Positions 41,503-51,846 of a stretch of 64,000 nucleotides of DNA are shown in pieces (position 1 is the first letter of the stretch; every line of letters starts with the position of its first letter). Under the pieces are notes generated by a model, which saw nothing but the letters and a program-made list of their open reading frames with translations, was not told the origin of the DNA and did no database searches. Location: contig OX595988.1 in the NCBI GenBank assembly GCA_951394045.1, positions 1,116,001 through 1,180,000 on the forward strand. Direction: 5' to 3'. The translations under genes and the position numbers were made by a program. This DNA comes from Nitzschia sp. DOCU1 (lineage: Eukaryota; Bacillariophyta; Bacillariophyceae; Bacillariales; Bacillariaceae).

Positions 41503-42546
41503 TTACTTTCGCGAAACGACAGATCTTGGTGATGCCTCTGGAGTTTCTTCCACATCCAGACCGCCCTTATCAGCAACTGCAGCAGTAGGTCGGCGAATTC
41601 GGGGGATGATAAATCTATCCGATGTATCCATAAGATCAATCTCCAGTTCGGGCTGCGCTACTAGCATCATGCTTCGCAACTGATCAAGTTCGTCATCGAA
41701 TGCTTCATCCTCGTAACCCAGTGCTTGTTGAAAGTACTCCTTTATCACCAAAAAAGGCTGTTCGTTCAAAATGGACTCAAGCGTACGTAACACCGACGCA
41801 AGCGCGATAGCCGAGGATGCAAAAGGCATGAACCTAGAGTCAACAAGTGCGACCATCAGGCGTGTTGACACAACTTCTTCGATTCGGGAATGATCAGGCA
41901 GTATCCCTGGCGGTACCAGATCCAAAAGCTCATGAGCGATTTCGATCGTCGTCGGTGGTTGCACATGCCAATTGAGAGAATATAGAATATGTAGCTCCAT
42001 AAGGCCGAGCTCCTCCTGAGAGAAGTACTCACGGAGTAGGTCCTGGATCTTGGATCGCTTGAATGTTCGTTTTGATTCGAACATTTTACAAGCCATCAGA
42101 AGGCACACAAAACTCGAAAGCTGGTAAAGCTCGAAGTCTTCTGTAACATCACAATCGATACTCGCAAGTCGGTCCAAGATTGATTGGGCGGCCCCCACGG
42201 TTGCCTGTTGAATTTGGTAAATCCGCGCAGTGTCGAGCATCCATGAAGCCATATCCCTCCTCCACCCAAGATAAACCACAATTCTTTTCCGGTTTTCTTC
42301 TCCGAACTTCAACACTGGGGGCGGGTAGAATTCCATCTCGCGCCGCCTGATCATTCTCAAATGGTCTACCGTCATGTTTGAAAAGCAGAATGCACAAAAA
42401 CCTTGAGGATTCGTTGCACGAGTCGGCTCCGAATGCTTCGAGTTTCCGTAGTCAGAGATTGTACAATCAAAATGGGATGTATGGAAAAGTCGTAAACCGT
42501 GTGACTTGACGAATGCGATCCATTCCATTTTGTCTCGTGGCAGCAT
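41503..42546 (-). CDS. Cyclin, possibly diatom-specific type
   Basis: Regulatory partner of a cyclin-dependent kinase. One exon, 347 residues. The cyclin N fold starts near residue 85: RKRIVVYLGWRRDMASWMLD, then VGAAQSILDRLAS and LYQLSSFVCLLMACKMFESK. The C-terminal fold follows (LNWHVQPPTTIEIAHELLDL, FMPFASSAIALASVLRTLE). The usual MRAILVDW box is replaced by RDMASWMLD, as seen in the expanded diatom cyclin set. A Cys pair near residue 50 (CAFCFSN) is unusual. There is no clear destruction box. The start at 42546 is the first ATG; the protein could begin later, at MTVDHLRM. Confidence 0.83.
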   Translation of the reverse strand: MLPRDKMEWIAFVKSHGLRLFHTSHFDCTISDYGNSKHSEPTRATNPQGFCAFCFSNMTVDHLRMIRRREMEFYPPPVLKFGEENRKRIVVYLGWRRDMASWMLDTARIYQIQQATVGAAQSILDRLASIDCDVTEDFELYQLSSFVCLLMACKMFESKRTFKRSKIQDLLREYFSQEELGLMELHILYSLNWHVQPPTTIEIAHELLDLVPPGILPDHSRIEEVVSTRLMVALVDSRFMPFASSAIALASVLRTLESILNEQPFLVIKEYFQQALGYEDEAFDDELDQLRSMMLVAQPELEIDLMDTSDRFIIPRIRRPTAAVADKGGLDVEETPEASPRSVVSRK

Positions 42547-43912
42547 TTTCTGTCATTTGATGAATTCAACGTTGTCGTTTTCAAGATCGTCCGATACAGG
42601 TTTTTCTTGTCGACGTGGCACGAAGCTACCAGCTCCACGCATTGTATTATTTATGACAGGGATTTGAAACATGTTACAGAAAATTTTACCACGCACTTCG
42701 CCTTGTTCGTTCGGAAAAAATTATTATTGCCCTGAAATGAAGGCGGGTTAGGATCAAACCACTTTTAGTCTCATTCGTTATCTTGACAAAATTCTTTATT
42801 TGAGATCTAAGCCTTGTCCTCATTTTTCGAAAGTTGGACGACCGCGAATCGCGAAAACTCATCCTTTTACGATATATGTCTTGTTGACTTTGCTCAACTT
42901 TGCCATCATGTCAAGCCCCCAATTGCTATCTTGCAAGCATACCTGGTATGGAATTATGGAATAACTCAACTCTATGATTCTTTTTGATCTTGGACAGTGA
43001 AACGAATCAAGTGCTGGTAGATGGATGATTGCTGCTCGGCCAACTGAAGAACAATGACGGACAACCCTTTTCGCTCATCGTGAGGAACCATATTCTACCT
43101 TGAGCTTGGATCGACATGGCCTTTGCGCCGCCTTCTATCCGACTTGACAGAAGTAGATGAAATACAACCGGGGTCGTAGCGATGGATGAGATACTGCTGC
43201 TGGACAAATTTCTGCGAGTTGGTATCTTGTCGTTGATCATAGGGATGTTTGTAGGGATGGAAGACTCATCACCAAGTGAATCAAGTCGATTTTTGTGGCT
43301 TCGTCCATGAAAGCTGTTACAATTTTATTTGAAACAGTAGGCAACTAACTACTCCGAATGAATGGTGAAGAATTATATCTTCCGACGAAGGCCGATGCGG
43401 GCTGTGAAAAAGTTGTTCGAGTCGCAGAATGGTGTAAGAGGGCGGTTCTATTCTTCTTTGCTTGTGATTGCTTTGACACCTTTGGTAGAGAGCTTGTGCG
43501 GAGCTTGGCCCTGTTGTGATGGCTCCTGTCCTTCTAGCTAGTACTGCCAGAGACCATAAATAGTGAACTTTGAGACGCAGCGCATTTCGAGTCCCGATAC
43601 GATGCAAAACTCGAGCAATCTATTTGACGAGCGTAGGTTTTAATCGCAATTAAGCTGGACGACCAAAGCCAGCTACGGGTAGATAAATGGTTTGAAGAGT
43701 GGCAATCTAGTTTCGCGCAACGGGGTCCCGACTGTCTACAAGAATATGACGAGAGGTATTTTACAAGCGAGAGGAGAAGCCACCATTTTACACATTTCTC
43801 CTACTACCAAAGCACGACGCGGCAAATGATAATACAACCAGATCACTTCGTCGCCGCGTGTAGAAGTACCATCTATTCTCTCTCGTCCATCGATGAATTC
43901 CCCATGAATTTA
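42547..43912. other. Largest gene-free spacer after 3.5 kb
   Basis: 1366 bp between the cyclin start and the mL54 stop. Minus-strand frames of 77 and 96 codons (43007-43240, 43317-43607) have no recognisable domain and atypical composition. No supported gene or RNA. A non-coding RNA or species-specific gene cannot be excluded by eye. Confidence 0.45.
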
Positions 43913-44299
43913 TTAGACGGACGCTTGTTCGTTCTTTTGTCGAATGTGTTGTCGCCGACTCAACTTGAGGTATCGCCGAATATCCGAATCCTCTGCCTCT
44001 TCATTCGGCATACGTCTCAGTACCGCCAAACTTGGCTGAGGTGTCGCCAATTCGCTCACCCACGCTGGATACTCTTTTCGGGGCAATACGGCTGGCGGAT
44101 CTTGACCCTTGAGAATTCCAAGGTACTTTAGGACTGTCCCGGGTTTCATGGGCAGTGCAGCGGGACTGGAAACTCCATAGTTTCGAATTGTCTCGAATTG
44201 GATAGCGGGGGCTCGACTTGCTGCTGCGGGTGATGCCGTCGTTGTTGTCCGCAGGAAGAGTCGTTTCGATACGGCGACGGAGCGAAGAGATAAAGTCAT
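43913..44299 (-). CDS. Mitochondrial ribosomal protein mL54
   Basis: Component of the mitochondrial large ribosomal subunit. One exon, 128 residues from ATG 44299. The N-terminal 35 residues are a typical mitochondrial presequence (MTLSLRSVAVSKRLFLR, no acidic residue). The mature part has the mL54 core: LKGQDPPAVLPRKEYPAWV, then a C-terminal basic helix (DIRRYLKLSRRQHIRQKN), matching in order the human pattern (DPxxLPxxEYPxWL ... RLxRKxxIRxxN). A longer frame to 44479 lacks an ATG-supported reason. It sits head to head with the M13 protease across 477 bp. Confidence 0.8.
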   Translation of the reverse strand: MTLSLRSVAVSKRLFLRTTTTASPAAASRAPAIQFETIRNYGVSSPAALPMKPGTVLKYLGILKGQDPPAVLPRKEYPAWVSELATPQPSLAVLRRMPNEEAEDSDIRRYLKLSRRQHIRQKNEQASV

Positions 44300-44776
44300 G
44301 GTTGTAACTTTTGATGCCAACGACGACTGCACGATAAAATGCCGCTGGAAGTTGATTGCTTTTTTAATTGAAGCAATGGGAGGGGCGTCCAGGTTGATGG
44401 ATGGTGTTGGAGTAGCCTTGAAAATGACCGGGAATAGGGCAAAAGACGGCGCTGCTGTGCTGTCCACAAGAGATAACATGCTGTAGTGTCCGCCATCGTC
44501 GGCGTAAAAAGCGATGCGCGCGTCTCGCGAAAAGGGTCAAAGTGAGTTCGCTTTAGTCAAATGCATGAATCGGGCTGGTCCTCTTTCTTCATGCGAGCCG
44601 CCGCGCGTGCAATCGAAGCAAAAAGATCGCCTCGGAACGCGATATCTTTTTTTTCGTTTCGGATCGTGCCTCTCCTATCGCATCATCGTCGTCTCCATTG
44701 CAACGCATCCTTAGTCGCGGTGGTGCCCTCAATATCTTCCTCCCATCATAGTCTTCCCTACAAACTCACTACTATC
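44300..44776. promoter_or_regulatory. Divergent spacer, mL54 / M13 protease
   Basis: 477-bp head-to-head region. CTCGCGAAAAG at 44524-44534 resembles an E2F-type element in reverse. An in-frame ATG for the protease at 44561 would extend it by 72 residues. Confidence 0.4.
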
Positions 44777-47020
44777 ATGACTACTCCAAACGTAAAATGT
44801 CCTTGTTGCAATAATCCCTGGGCGGCTGCCACGGGCGATTTCTTTGCCAAATTTTGCACGGACTGCCAAGAGGGCAAGGGCTTGTCACGGTCCAACATGG
44901 ATTTGGACGTTGCCCCAAAGTCAAACTTTTATTTGTATGCCAATGGAAATTGGCTCAAACAAAATCCCATTCCATCCGGTTATCCCAGCTGGAATTCCTT
45001 CTTGACTCTTCACGTCCAAAGTCAAGAAAATCTCAAGGAAATTTTGACTGAATTGGCCGAATCCAAAGAACAGAGTGAGGACGAGCGTAAAGTTTCTGTG
45101 TTTTACAAGGCGGCCATGGATGAAGAGACGATTGAACAAGTAGGATTAGAACCTCTACAGGGACTATTGGATCATTGTCAAGCTACCGTGGATGCCATGC
45201 AGGACAAAGCGGCGCTGGCCCAGAATTTGGGCGTGCTGGCCTTGAAATATGCTGTGTCGCCCTTTATCAGCATTGGTGTCAGTCCCGACAAAATGAACAG
45301 TGAACATTCGATTGCACAAATCTCTCAAGGTGGAATCGGTCTACCAGATCGCGATTACTACTTTGATGAAGATAAAGAAGACAAGCGGGAAGCGTACAAG
45401 AAATGCATTGCCAAAATGTTGACCTTGCTCGAAAATGTGAATGCCACTGAAGCCACAGAAGAAAATATCGCCCTGGCTGACAAAATCTATGAACTAGAAA
45501 AGACGCTGGCTGAATCTCATATGACCCGAACGGAGAATCGAGATCCCCACGCAACGTACAATAAGATGAGTATCTCAGCTCTGACGGACATTGGAAAAGA
45601 AGCTTTTGACTTTGCCGCTTATTTCCTGGGAGCGACTGGCAAGTCGACAGAAGAACTGGGAGATATCAATGTTCGGAACACCAAGGCTGTGGAAAAGGCG
45701 GCGGAAGTAGCGTCCAACGTTGATAAGAATACCTTGTTGGGATATCTCCGTTGGAATGTGGCCGTATCTTCAGCTCCCTATCTCTGCAAAGCCTTTGTGG
45801 ACGAGCACTTTAACTTTTTCGAAAAGACGCTGTCGGGCACACAAGAAATCAAGCCGCGTTGGAAGCGAGCCATGGCATTTACGGAAAGCGCGTTGGGAGA
45901 AGCACTCGGCAAGCTATACTGTGCCAAGCACTTTGACGAATCGAGCAAGCAGATTGCCTTGGATATTGTCGAGAAGGTGCGACAGGCTCTGGAAGATCGA
46001 TTGAAGGAAGTTGAGTGGATCAAAGCGGATTCTACTCGAGAGGCAGCTTTGCAAAAGATGGCAAAGTTTCGAGTCAAAATCGGGTGCGTACATTATGGTG
46101 CTTCTGGTCGTATGTATAAACATTGTCATTCTTACATCCAATTCAATTGACTGCTCTACAGGTACCCCGACAAATGGATCGACTACACGCCACTAGATAT
46201 CAAAGAAGGGGACCATTTTCTAGATATGGTGTTCAAGGCGCGTGAGTTTGAGAATATCCGCGACATTGGTGAAATGAATGCTCCAACAGATAAGGAAAAA
46301 TGGGTAAGCTTACAACAGTTGGGTGATCTATATACTTATGCAACATTGATGTGTTACTAATGGCTCTTTTGTACCCGTTTTCAGTTTATGACGCCGCAAA
46401 CCATAAATGCATATTATCACCCAAGTCTGAATGAGATCGTCTTCCCTGCGGCCATCCTGCAGCATCCTTTCTTTGATCGAGACGCCGACGACGCTGTCAA
46501 CTTTGGGGCGATGGGCGCCGTTTGTGGACACGAAATGACGCATGCATTTGACGACAAGGGACGAAAGTTCGATTACAAGGGCGTCTTGAATGATTGGTGG
46601 ACAGAAGAAGACGGCAAAGAGTACGAAAAGCGAGTGGAAGTCATGGTAGAGCAAGCTAACAACTACCAAGTGCATGGACAGAATGTTCAAGGCAAACTTA
46701 CTTCCGGGGAGAATATCGCTGATCTGGGAGGCTTGCGATTGGCACTTCGCGCTCTCAAGGCTGCCGAGGGCTTTGATTCCAAGTCTACAATCGATGGATT
46801 TACTCCAGTTCAGAGATTCTTTCTTTCCTGGGCTCAATGTTGGCGGCAGAATATCACTCAGGAGCGATCGCTTCAGTTGTTAACGGTTGATCCTCACGGA
46901 CCTAATGAGCTTCGCTGCAACGGACCTTTGTCCAATATGCCTGAGTTTCATGAAGCGTTCGAGGCTGGTGAGGGCGACCCGATGTTCAAGCCAAAAGACC
47001 AGCGTGTCGACATTTGGTAA
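44777..47020 (+). CDS. M13-family (neprilysin-like) zinc metallopeptidase
   Basis: Zinc oligopeptidase. Exons 44777-46083, 46162-46303 and 46385-47020 (introns 78 and 81 nt) encode 694 residues. Catalytic motifs: GHEMTHAFDDKG (HExxH, 46529-46543) and ENIADLGGLRLAL (third ligand Glu plus Asp). Other hallmarks are MTPQTINAYYHPSLNEIVFP and the C-terminal CNGPLSNMPEFHEAF...DQRVDIW. Both splice junctions restore conserved motifs (KIG-YPDKW and EKW-FMTPQ). Unusually, the protein starts with a Cys cluster (CPCCNNPW...FCTDCQ) resembling a zinc ribbon and has no membrane anchor or signal peptide from ATG 44777, unlike animal neprilysins. An upstream in-frame ATG (44561) would add 72 residues, with a weakly hydrophobic segment. 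Confidence 0.94.
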
Positions 47021-47892
47021 GATATATGGTTGGCCGGGCCAAATCGAAGGAAAGCCTGACAGAGGAGGAAGTGCAGTTTTCTCTGATCACAGCTCAATAA
47101 CAACAGCTCTATAGTAGACGGTAATTGGTCAACTTCGTGCAGGATACTTGTACTATTACTACTCAGTACCAGATCCAACTGAATAGGTCTAAAATAGACG
47201 GGCAATATTCGCTGCCTTTAACTATGAAGTACATGTAGGACAGATATCTGGAGTTGCTTGGACGATAGCGAGAGGATGTTGCCTCGGTCTCTGCTTTCAT
47301 AGTAGTACTCTGCCTACCGGTAGTAGTTGACGTATGAACTACCATAGCTATGTCTCGTTCGTTCAAGGCAACTGCACCGGAAAAGAGGACTACCCGCAGG
47401 GGGGCAGTATCATACGCCTCTCATCTGCGTATCATCCAGAAATAAGATAACCAGTTCTGAAGGTTGGATTAAAGAATTCGTGACTGTCCAAGAATAGAAT
47501 AACTCTATCTGCAATCGTGATGATTAAATATCAGTCCGAACGCGATCAGAATAGCTTTATAATGCGTTGGTCGTATGTTCAATCCTCATTAAGTAGAATA
47601 TATTCTTCCAATAATTCCCAAACCTCTCCTAAGTATGCTTCTCCAAATGCGTGTCTGAGAGGATCTCCTCCGACCACGTAGTTTGGCGCGCGTTGTAAAT
47701 CTCTCTCGTGACACGCAGGTTCTCCTCCTCTTGCGCGGTTCGACGACGTTTAGGCATTTTCAATTTGTAGTGTACACTGAAGCACTGAACGCATCCACTT
47801 TCATTCACTTCTTGTCTCATTTCTCAGAACTCTTTCCGCACTTGCTCTCAAATCACAAATCGCTATTACGAAAGCAGGATACATCGAACACG
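47021..47892. other. Spacer after the M13 gene
   Basis: 872 bp. A minus-strand micro-frame (47629-47757, 42 codons from ATG, MPKRRRTAQEEENLRVTREI...) looks peptide-like but is unsupported. The palindrome CTACCGGTAG lies near 47313. No confirmed gene. Confidence 0.4.
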
Positions 47893-48492
47893 ATGGTTGC
47901 CTCCTCTCTCCTCAATCGAAGTTTATCCGATCTTTTCAAGGATACATCTATTGAATTGAAAGATCTCCAAATTGTTGTTGACAACGCCACCGTTCCGACT
48001 ATGAAAGAGTTCATCACGGCCATGAAAGCTAGCCTTCGCTTTGATGACTCACTGGGGGACTTTGAAGGATGTTTGGCCGAGACAGATGGCGAAAATGACT
48101 TCGTCGTGACTTCCCGCGGCATCGAAATGCAAGACAATAACGATAGCTGGAGGAGCTCTCGGTGGTCATCGGAGAGCGGTTCGGAAAAGTCGTCGATGCC
48201 ACTCTGTCCCGTACGATCACCGACGTCCTTAAAGAAGTCCTTGGTGAAATACCACACAAGGCGACGGTCGACTTCTCGTAGCCTTCGAGGTCTTCACGAC
48301 AATTCCCCCACATCGCGGCCGCCGACATCAAAGGAGTTGGATGAATTATTGGACGATGCGTTGCTCGTTGCTGCACAGCCGCCACCACCTCCAATGTCCT
48401 CTCCACGTTCCGTCGTTAAGGGAGGGGGTAGGTCGCCTCTCACAACTTCTGGGTTCCGAAAGACTTGCAAGAAGGCCCACGTAGTGTTTTAG
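47893..48492 (+). CDS. Unknown low-complexity protein
   Basis: No family recognised. One exon, 199 residues from ATG 47893 (a frame upstream to 47683 is open but has no better start). The N-terminal half may fold (LLNRSLSDLFKDTSIELKDL, VPTMKEFITAMKASLRFDD). The rest is Ser/Arg-rich (about residues 75-140) and Pro-rich (PPPPPMSS), ending in a basic tail. The Ser/Arg segment has many RxxS and SP sites that could be phosphorylated. Reading-frame length and composition support a real gene, but expression evidence would be needed. Confidence 0.5.
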   Translation: MVASSLLNRSLSDLFKDTSIELKDLQIVVDNATVPTMKEFITAMKASLRFDDSLGDFEGCLAETDGENDFVVTSRGIEMQDNNDSWRSSRWSSESGSEKSSMPLCPVRSPTSLKKSLVKYHTRRRSTSRSLRGLHDNSPTSRPPTSKELDELLDDALLVAAQPPPPPMSSPRSVVKGGGRSPLTTSGFRKTCKKAHVVF

Positions 48493-49419
48493 TAACAAAA
48501 TAGAAAGAATGAAAGCAAGCAACATTGGTGGCTCTAGATTCAACTAGGATGTCTAGCTATAGCAAACATAATTCTTGTCTCCTCTCTAGAATAACAGCGC
48601 TCTCTTCCGTGTTGGGGCGAGCGCTGACAGCACCCTACAGAAAAGTTGCATTTAGCTTCCTAGCTAGTACACGGTGAAGAAGTAGACCATAATTTTTTCG
48701 TCTCGCAACGGGTAGCTTAACCCCAACCATACTAATATTGCTAGCTACTACTATACTGGAAGGGAGTTACTCGTCGGTGACCAAAATCACCCATGAACTA
48801 CATCTCCAGTCTAGCTCTTCGCTATCTTGCTGGTGGTGGATCATAGTCGACATGTTGAAAACATATGGTGCACGATTGTGAGATTGGTGTCAATCGTTTT
48901 CTTCGCCCGCCGCCGGCCCCGCCGCGCGCCGAACGATGAATGTCGACTGATTAGATTAAAGTCTATTGGACGGTGCGACGCGGGATTGCGCTGTCAAACG
49001 AGCGCGCCAACTGGTAGATAGAGAACAGCCCGCCTCTTCTTTCAGCGAGAACCGGGATCTACGCCCAACGCAGAAAAGCGCAAAGCAAGAAAGATTCCCG
49101 ATCTTGCAACGGGTAACACACACGGACCGCGCCTATTAGTGGGAAAGATCTTCCGTTTACTGGCACTGCATGGGACTCGAACAGCAAGTGTGACCGCCAA
49201 GAGTCATTGCGTTGCAGGAAAAATGGAAGGCGATTACCTCAAAGTCGCTCTTTTTGCTGACAGGAATCAAATTTTCAACAGGATCGCCAATGACGAGAAG
49301 GTCAAGTTTTCCTTCCTTCCACGTCAATCTCATTTATTTTGAGCTACAATACCGCATTCTTCCCTGCTTTTAAAACTAGCTTGAGAGAAGATATTGCCAG
49401 CCATTCATCGAGAACGTCA
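48493..49419. other. Spacer upstream of HYD1-like gene
   Basis: 927 bp. A plus-strand frame (49139-49342, about 67 codons) lies just before the HYD1-like gene but has no domain. A 5' exon of that gene could be hidden here. Otherwise nothing seen. Confidence 0.4.
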
Positions 49420-49905
49420 ATGCTTGAGTTGTTTCACTATACCGACAAAAAGGGCTTGGAAGGAATCATTCGAGACGGCAACATTCATTCGTCAGAAGGA
49501 AAGTTTGGTTACGGTGTATACTTGACGACTATTCCTCCGGATCAACCACGAAAAGATACGGCTGGCGTGATCTTTGGTCGAGGTGGGACAGCACGCTTTT
49601 ATCAAGGAAGGCTTGATCACTACGTTCGCATCAAGATTCATTCCTGGGAAGACGGGCTGGCATTCCGCAAAGTTGGAAGTCGGGAGCATCGACTGTGGCG
49701 CAAGTACGATTTGCATCTCAGTCGTTATGAATGGGATTGTGGAACAAATGATTCTTGGTCTTCGTCGAGATCACGCAAGTCGGTTCCAGCTGGCTTGTTA
49801 ATCTCGCTGGAAGGCTCCTCCGCGACAGCCAAATCGTACTCGAGGTTGGTCGACTTGACAAACAATGCCGCCGTCAGGCCTATGAGACCCAACACCAAAG
49901 AGTAG
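49420..49905 (+). CDS. Possible HYD1-type ADP-ribosyltransferase-fold protein
   Basis: The first 60 residues match the outline of the HYD1 signature of the ART superfamily: LFHYTDKKGLEGIIRDGNI, then HSS, then GYGVYLTTIPPD (pattern H-x-T, G-x3-I, G-x-I, G-x-Y-x-T). Such domains transfer ADP-ribose from NAD and are common in bacterial toxins, with scattered eukaryotic homologues. Activity here is inferred only. One exon, 161 residues from ATG 49420, the first ATG in the frame. Further conserved-looking residues lie in DHYVRIKIHSWEDG and HRLWRKYDLHLSRYEW. The last about 55 residues overlap an antisense membrane micro-protein frame and look like shadow sequence, so the true 3' end or splicing is uncertain. 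No signal peptide or partner immunity gene is evident. Confidence 0.55.
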   Translation: MLELFHYTDKKGLEGIIRDGNIHSSEGKFGYGVYLTTIPPDQPRKDTAGVIFGRGGTARFYQGRLDHYVRIKIHSWEDGLAFRKVGSREHRLWRKYDLHLSRYEWDCGTNDSWSSSRSRKSVPAGLLISLEGSSATAKSYSRLVDLTNNAAVRPMRPNTKE

Positions 49906-49931
49906 AAAGCCACGTTGGCTATCAGATTCAT
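49725..49931 (-). CDS. Small single-span membrane protein (antisense to previous gene's end)
   Basis: Unknown function. 68 residues from ATG 49931. It has a clear transmembrane helix near the N-terminus (NLIANVAFYSLVLGLIGLTA, then ALFV), a positively charged boundary (KSTN) and an acidic hydrophilic tail. The shape resembles small organelle membrane-complex subunits, but no family is recognised. It overlaps the 3' 181 nt of the HYD1-like frame on the other strand; the clean hydrophobic and charged partition suggests this strand is coding there. Confidence 0.4.
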   Translation of the reverse strand: MNLIANVAFYSLVLGLIGLTAALFVKSTNLEYDLAVAEEPSSEINKPAGTDLRDLDEDQESFVPQSHS

Positions 49932-50266
49932 TGTTTTATTAGACAATTATTAGTTTAGTTGGATCACCCCTGGTAGTAGTTCAGTTTCTCAGAAAGGCCG
50001 ATGTGCTTCTCAACTTTCAGTCGCGTGGGTCGACTACCTGGAGTCCGTCGAATCATCCATTTCTGCTTTGTCGCGCGAAAATCTGGCTATGCGACAAAGT
50101 TGTCCGAGAGAGAGGATGGCGACGATGATGATGATGATGATGCGCGTTGGGAGACGTCAAAGCCCGTTACCACTAAACTACCTCAATACTGAATTGACAA
50201 CCCTCTCTGCCATTGTTCTTGGCGCCCTAATCGTGCTAGGAGTGAAATTCTCATGATCAAATAGAG
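49932..50266. other. Spacer before K+ channel, with GAT repeat and micro-frame
   Basis: 335 bp. A GAT/ATG microsatellite (about 50122-50142) lies inside an open frame, 50116-50256. That frame would encode a 46-residue peptide with a membrane-like tail (LTTLSAIVLGALIVLGVKFS) ending 10 nt before the channel ATG. It could be an upstream ORF of the channel mRNA. Confidence 0.4.
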
Positions 50267-51764
50267 ATGGACCTTTTAAGCGAAAATGCAGATATGCACG
50301 TGCCTCGGAGTGACAACACAAGTGCCATCCACGATTCCTCGGAGGATGATTTGAGGAATCCCTTGTTACATCAGGAACCTCACACCACTATACGACAACG
50401 TGGTGGTCGAAGTGTGGATCTAGAAACGGGATCGGTTGGTTCTGCGGGCGAGTCGAGAATCTTGGATCGAAGTGGAGCCTTTCGTCAGTCCCGAGGACGT
50501 TGGAGTGTCTATCGGCAGTCCAGGAACCCCGCATCTCGCAATCGACGTTGTCGGTGGTGCTTCCAAGGGAGGGTTTGGAATGAGTGGAATCTTGGGGGCT
50601 GGTTCCATCGGTTGGCTTATCAAAGAACAGGCATTCTCATGCTGATTCTCTTTGTTGTGTATACGTCGATCGTCGTGGTGTTTGCGACTATTTACCTCGG
50701 AGTATCGATATTGGGGCAAACTACCGAGAAGAACGAAGATGGATCTGATAGGCTGATTCCATTTTGCCACATGGAAATCAACAATCGAATGGAGGCTCTG
50801 TATCTTAGCCTTTCGACCATGGCTTCCATTGGCTATGGAGGTGAGAAATGGATTCCTGTTGCGATTTGAACAATTGCCTGTTCTGAACTCAATTTTTTCT
50901 CGCCCATTCTGGATAGTCTCCAACTACTATTTTGGTGAATGCTGGACTCCTCTGTTTCTTGTGCTGGCTCAGGTGTGTTCCGCTATACTGTTTGACGCAG
51001 TTGCGGTGGGCTTGCTTTTTCATCGTATATCTCGCGGGCGAAAACGTAGCAGAACGATAGCCTTTTCAGACAAGGCAGTCGTCCAGCGAGTCAAAGGGGT
51101 GCCGTATCTCATGTTTCGTATGGGGGAACTTCGACGATATCACCTGATTGGTGCTACGATTCGATGTTATTGTGTCCGCCATGAACGAATAGGTGTAGCG
51201 AACCCTTCTGGTGGAGTGTCAGTGGAAACGACATACTTTATTTGTCGACAAATGAAATTACTACATCCGGATCAAAGTTGTGGGCCCGATATTTGGATGG
51301 GCCTTCCTCAGGTAATTGTGCACCGAATGGATTCCGAGTCGCCGTTGGTTCCGTCGGCAGAGTGGTACGACGGAAACGGAACTTTCCACACATATCCGGA
51401 ATCTTCTCTTGAGACAGACCACAAAGCCTCGCTGGACAAGTCGAATGACGAATCGAATGCAACCGAATTGGATTCTATCGAGGACTTTCTAATCGATCGT
51501 GATGCAGAAATTGTCGTCCTGGTTGAAGGCACCGACGAAGGGACGGGCGCATCCTTTCAAGCTCGTCATTCATACAAGGTGGTCGATCTTGCATGGAACC
51601 ATACGTTTGCACCTTGCGTCTTTCCCTATGGTGCCATTGGAACCACGTCGTCCTCATCGCCGTGGAGGGTGGGTCACCCAACTTGCAGCATTGACTTCTC
51701 AAAGTTCCATGACATCGTTGCGGCTCCCGAGGACACTGAAGCTTGCGCCTATATACCTCAGTGA
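50267..51764 (+). CDS. Inward-rectifier-type potassium channel (Kir)
   Basis: Two-helix K+ channel. Exons 50267-50840 and 50917-51764 (76-nt intron, GTGAGA...GATAG) encode 473 residues. An N-terminal disordered, charged region (about 130 residues) precedes TM1 (GILMLILFVVYTSIVVVFAT). The pore helix and filter read EALYLSLSTMASIGYG-V, with the intron splitting the filter's last codon. TM2 follows (WTPLFLVLAQVCSAILFDAV, AVGLLFH). The cytoplasmic part opens RTIAFSDKAVVQRVKGVPYL and is beta-rich, as in the Kir immunoglobulin-like domain. The filter TMASIGYG differs from the usual TxTTIGYG before the invariant GYG. An acidic, Ser-rich insertion lies near residues 365-385. Plasma-membrane location is expected but not shown. 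It converges with the TGA-containing gene. Confidence 0.87.
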
Positions 51765-51846
51765 GAAAACACTTACAATCATTAGAAATAGATTTGCTAG
51801 CTAGGAATAACCACGCCAAGGCAAAGGCGGCATGCATAGTCAGTGC

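Noticed and set aside
43007..43607. Two minus-strand frames of 77 and 96 codons
   Set aside because: No domain and unusual composition, with no splice join that extends them.
44561..44776. N-terminal extension of the M13 peptidase
   Set aside because: Open from an ATG, but its sequence is low in conservation signals and the downstream ATG has the better context. Kept only as an alternative.
49139..49342. Plus-strand frame before the HYD1-like gene as a 5' exon
   Set aside because: No donor/acceptor pair in phase joins it convincingly to the HYD1-like frame.
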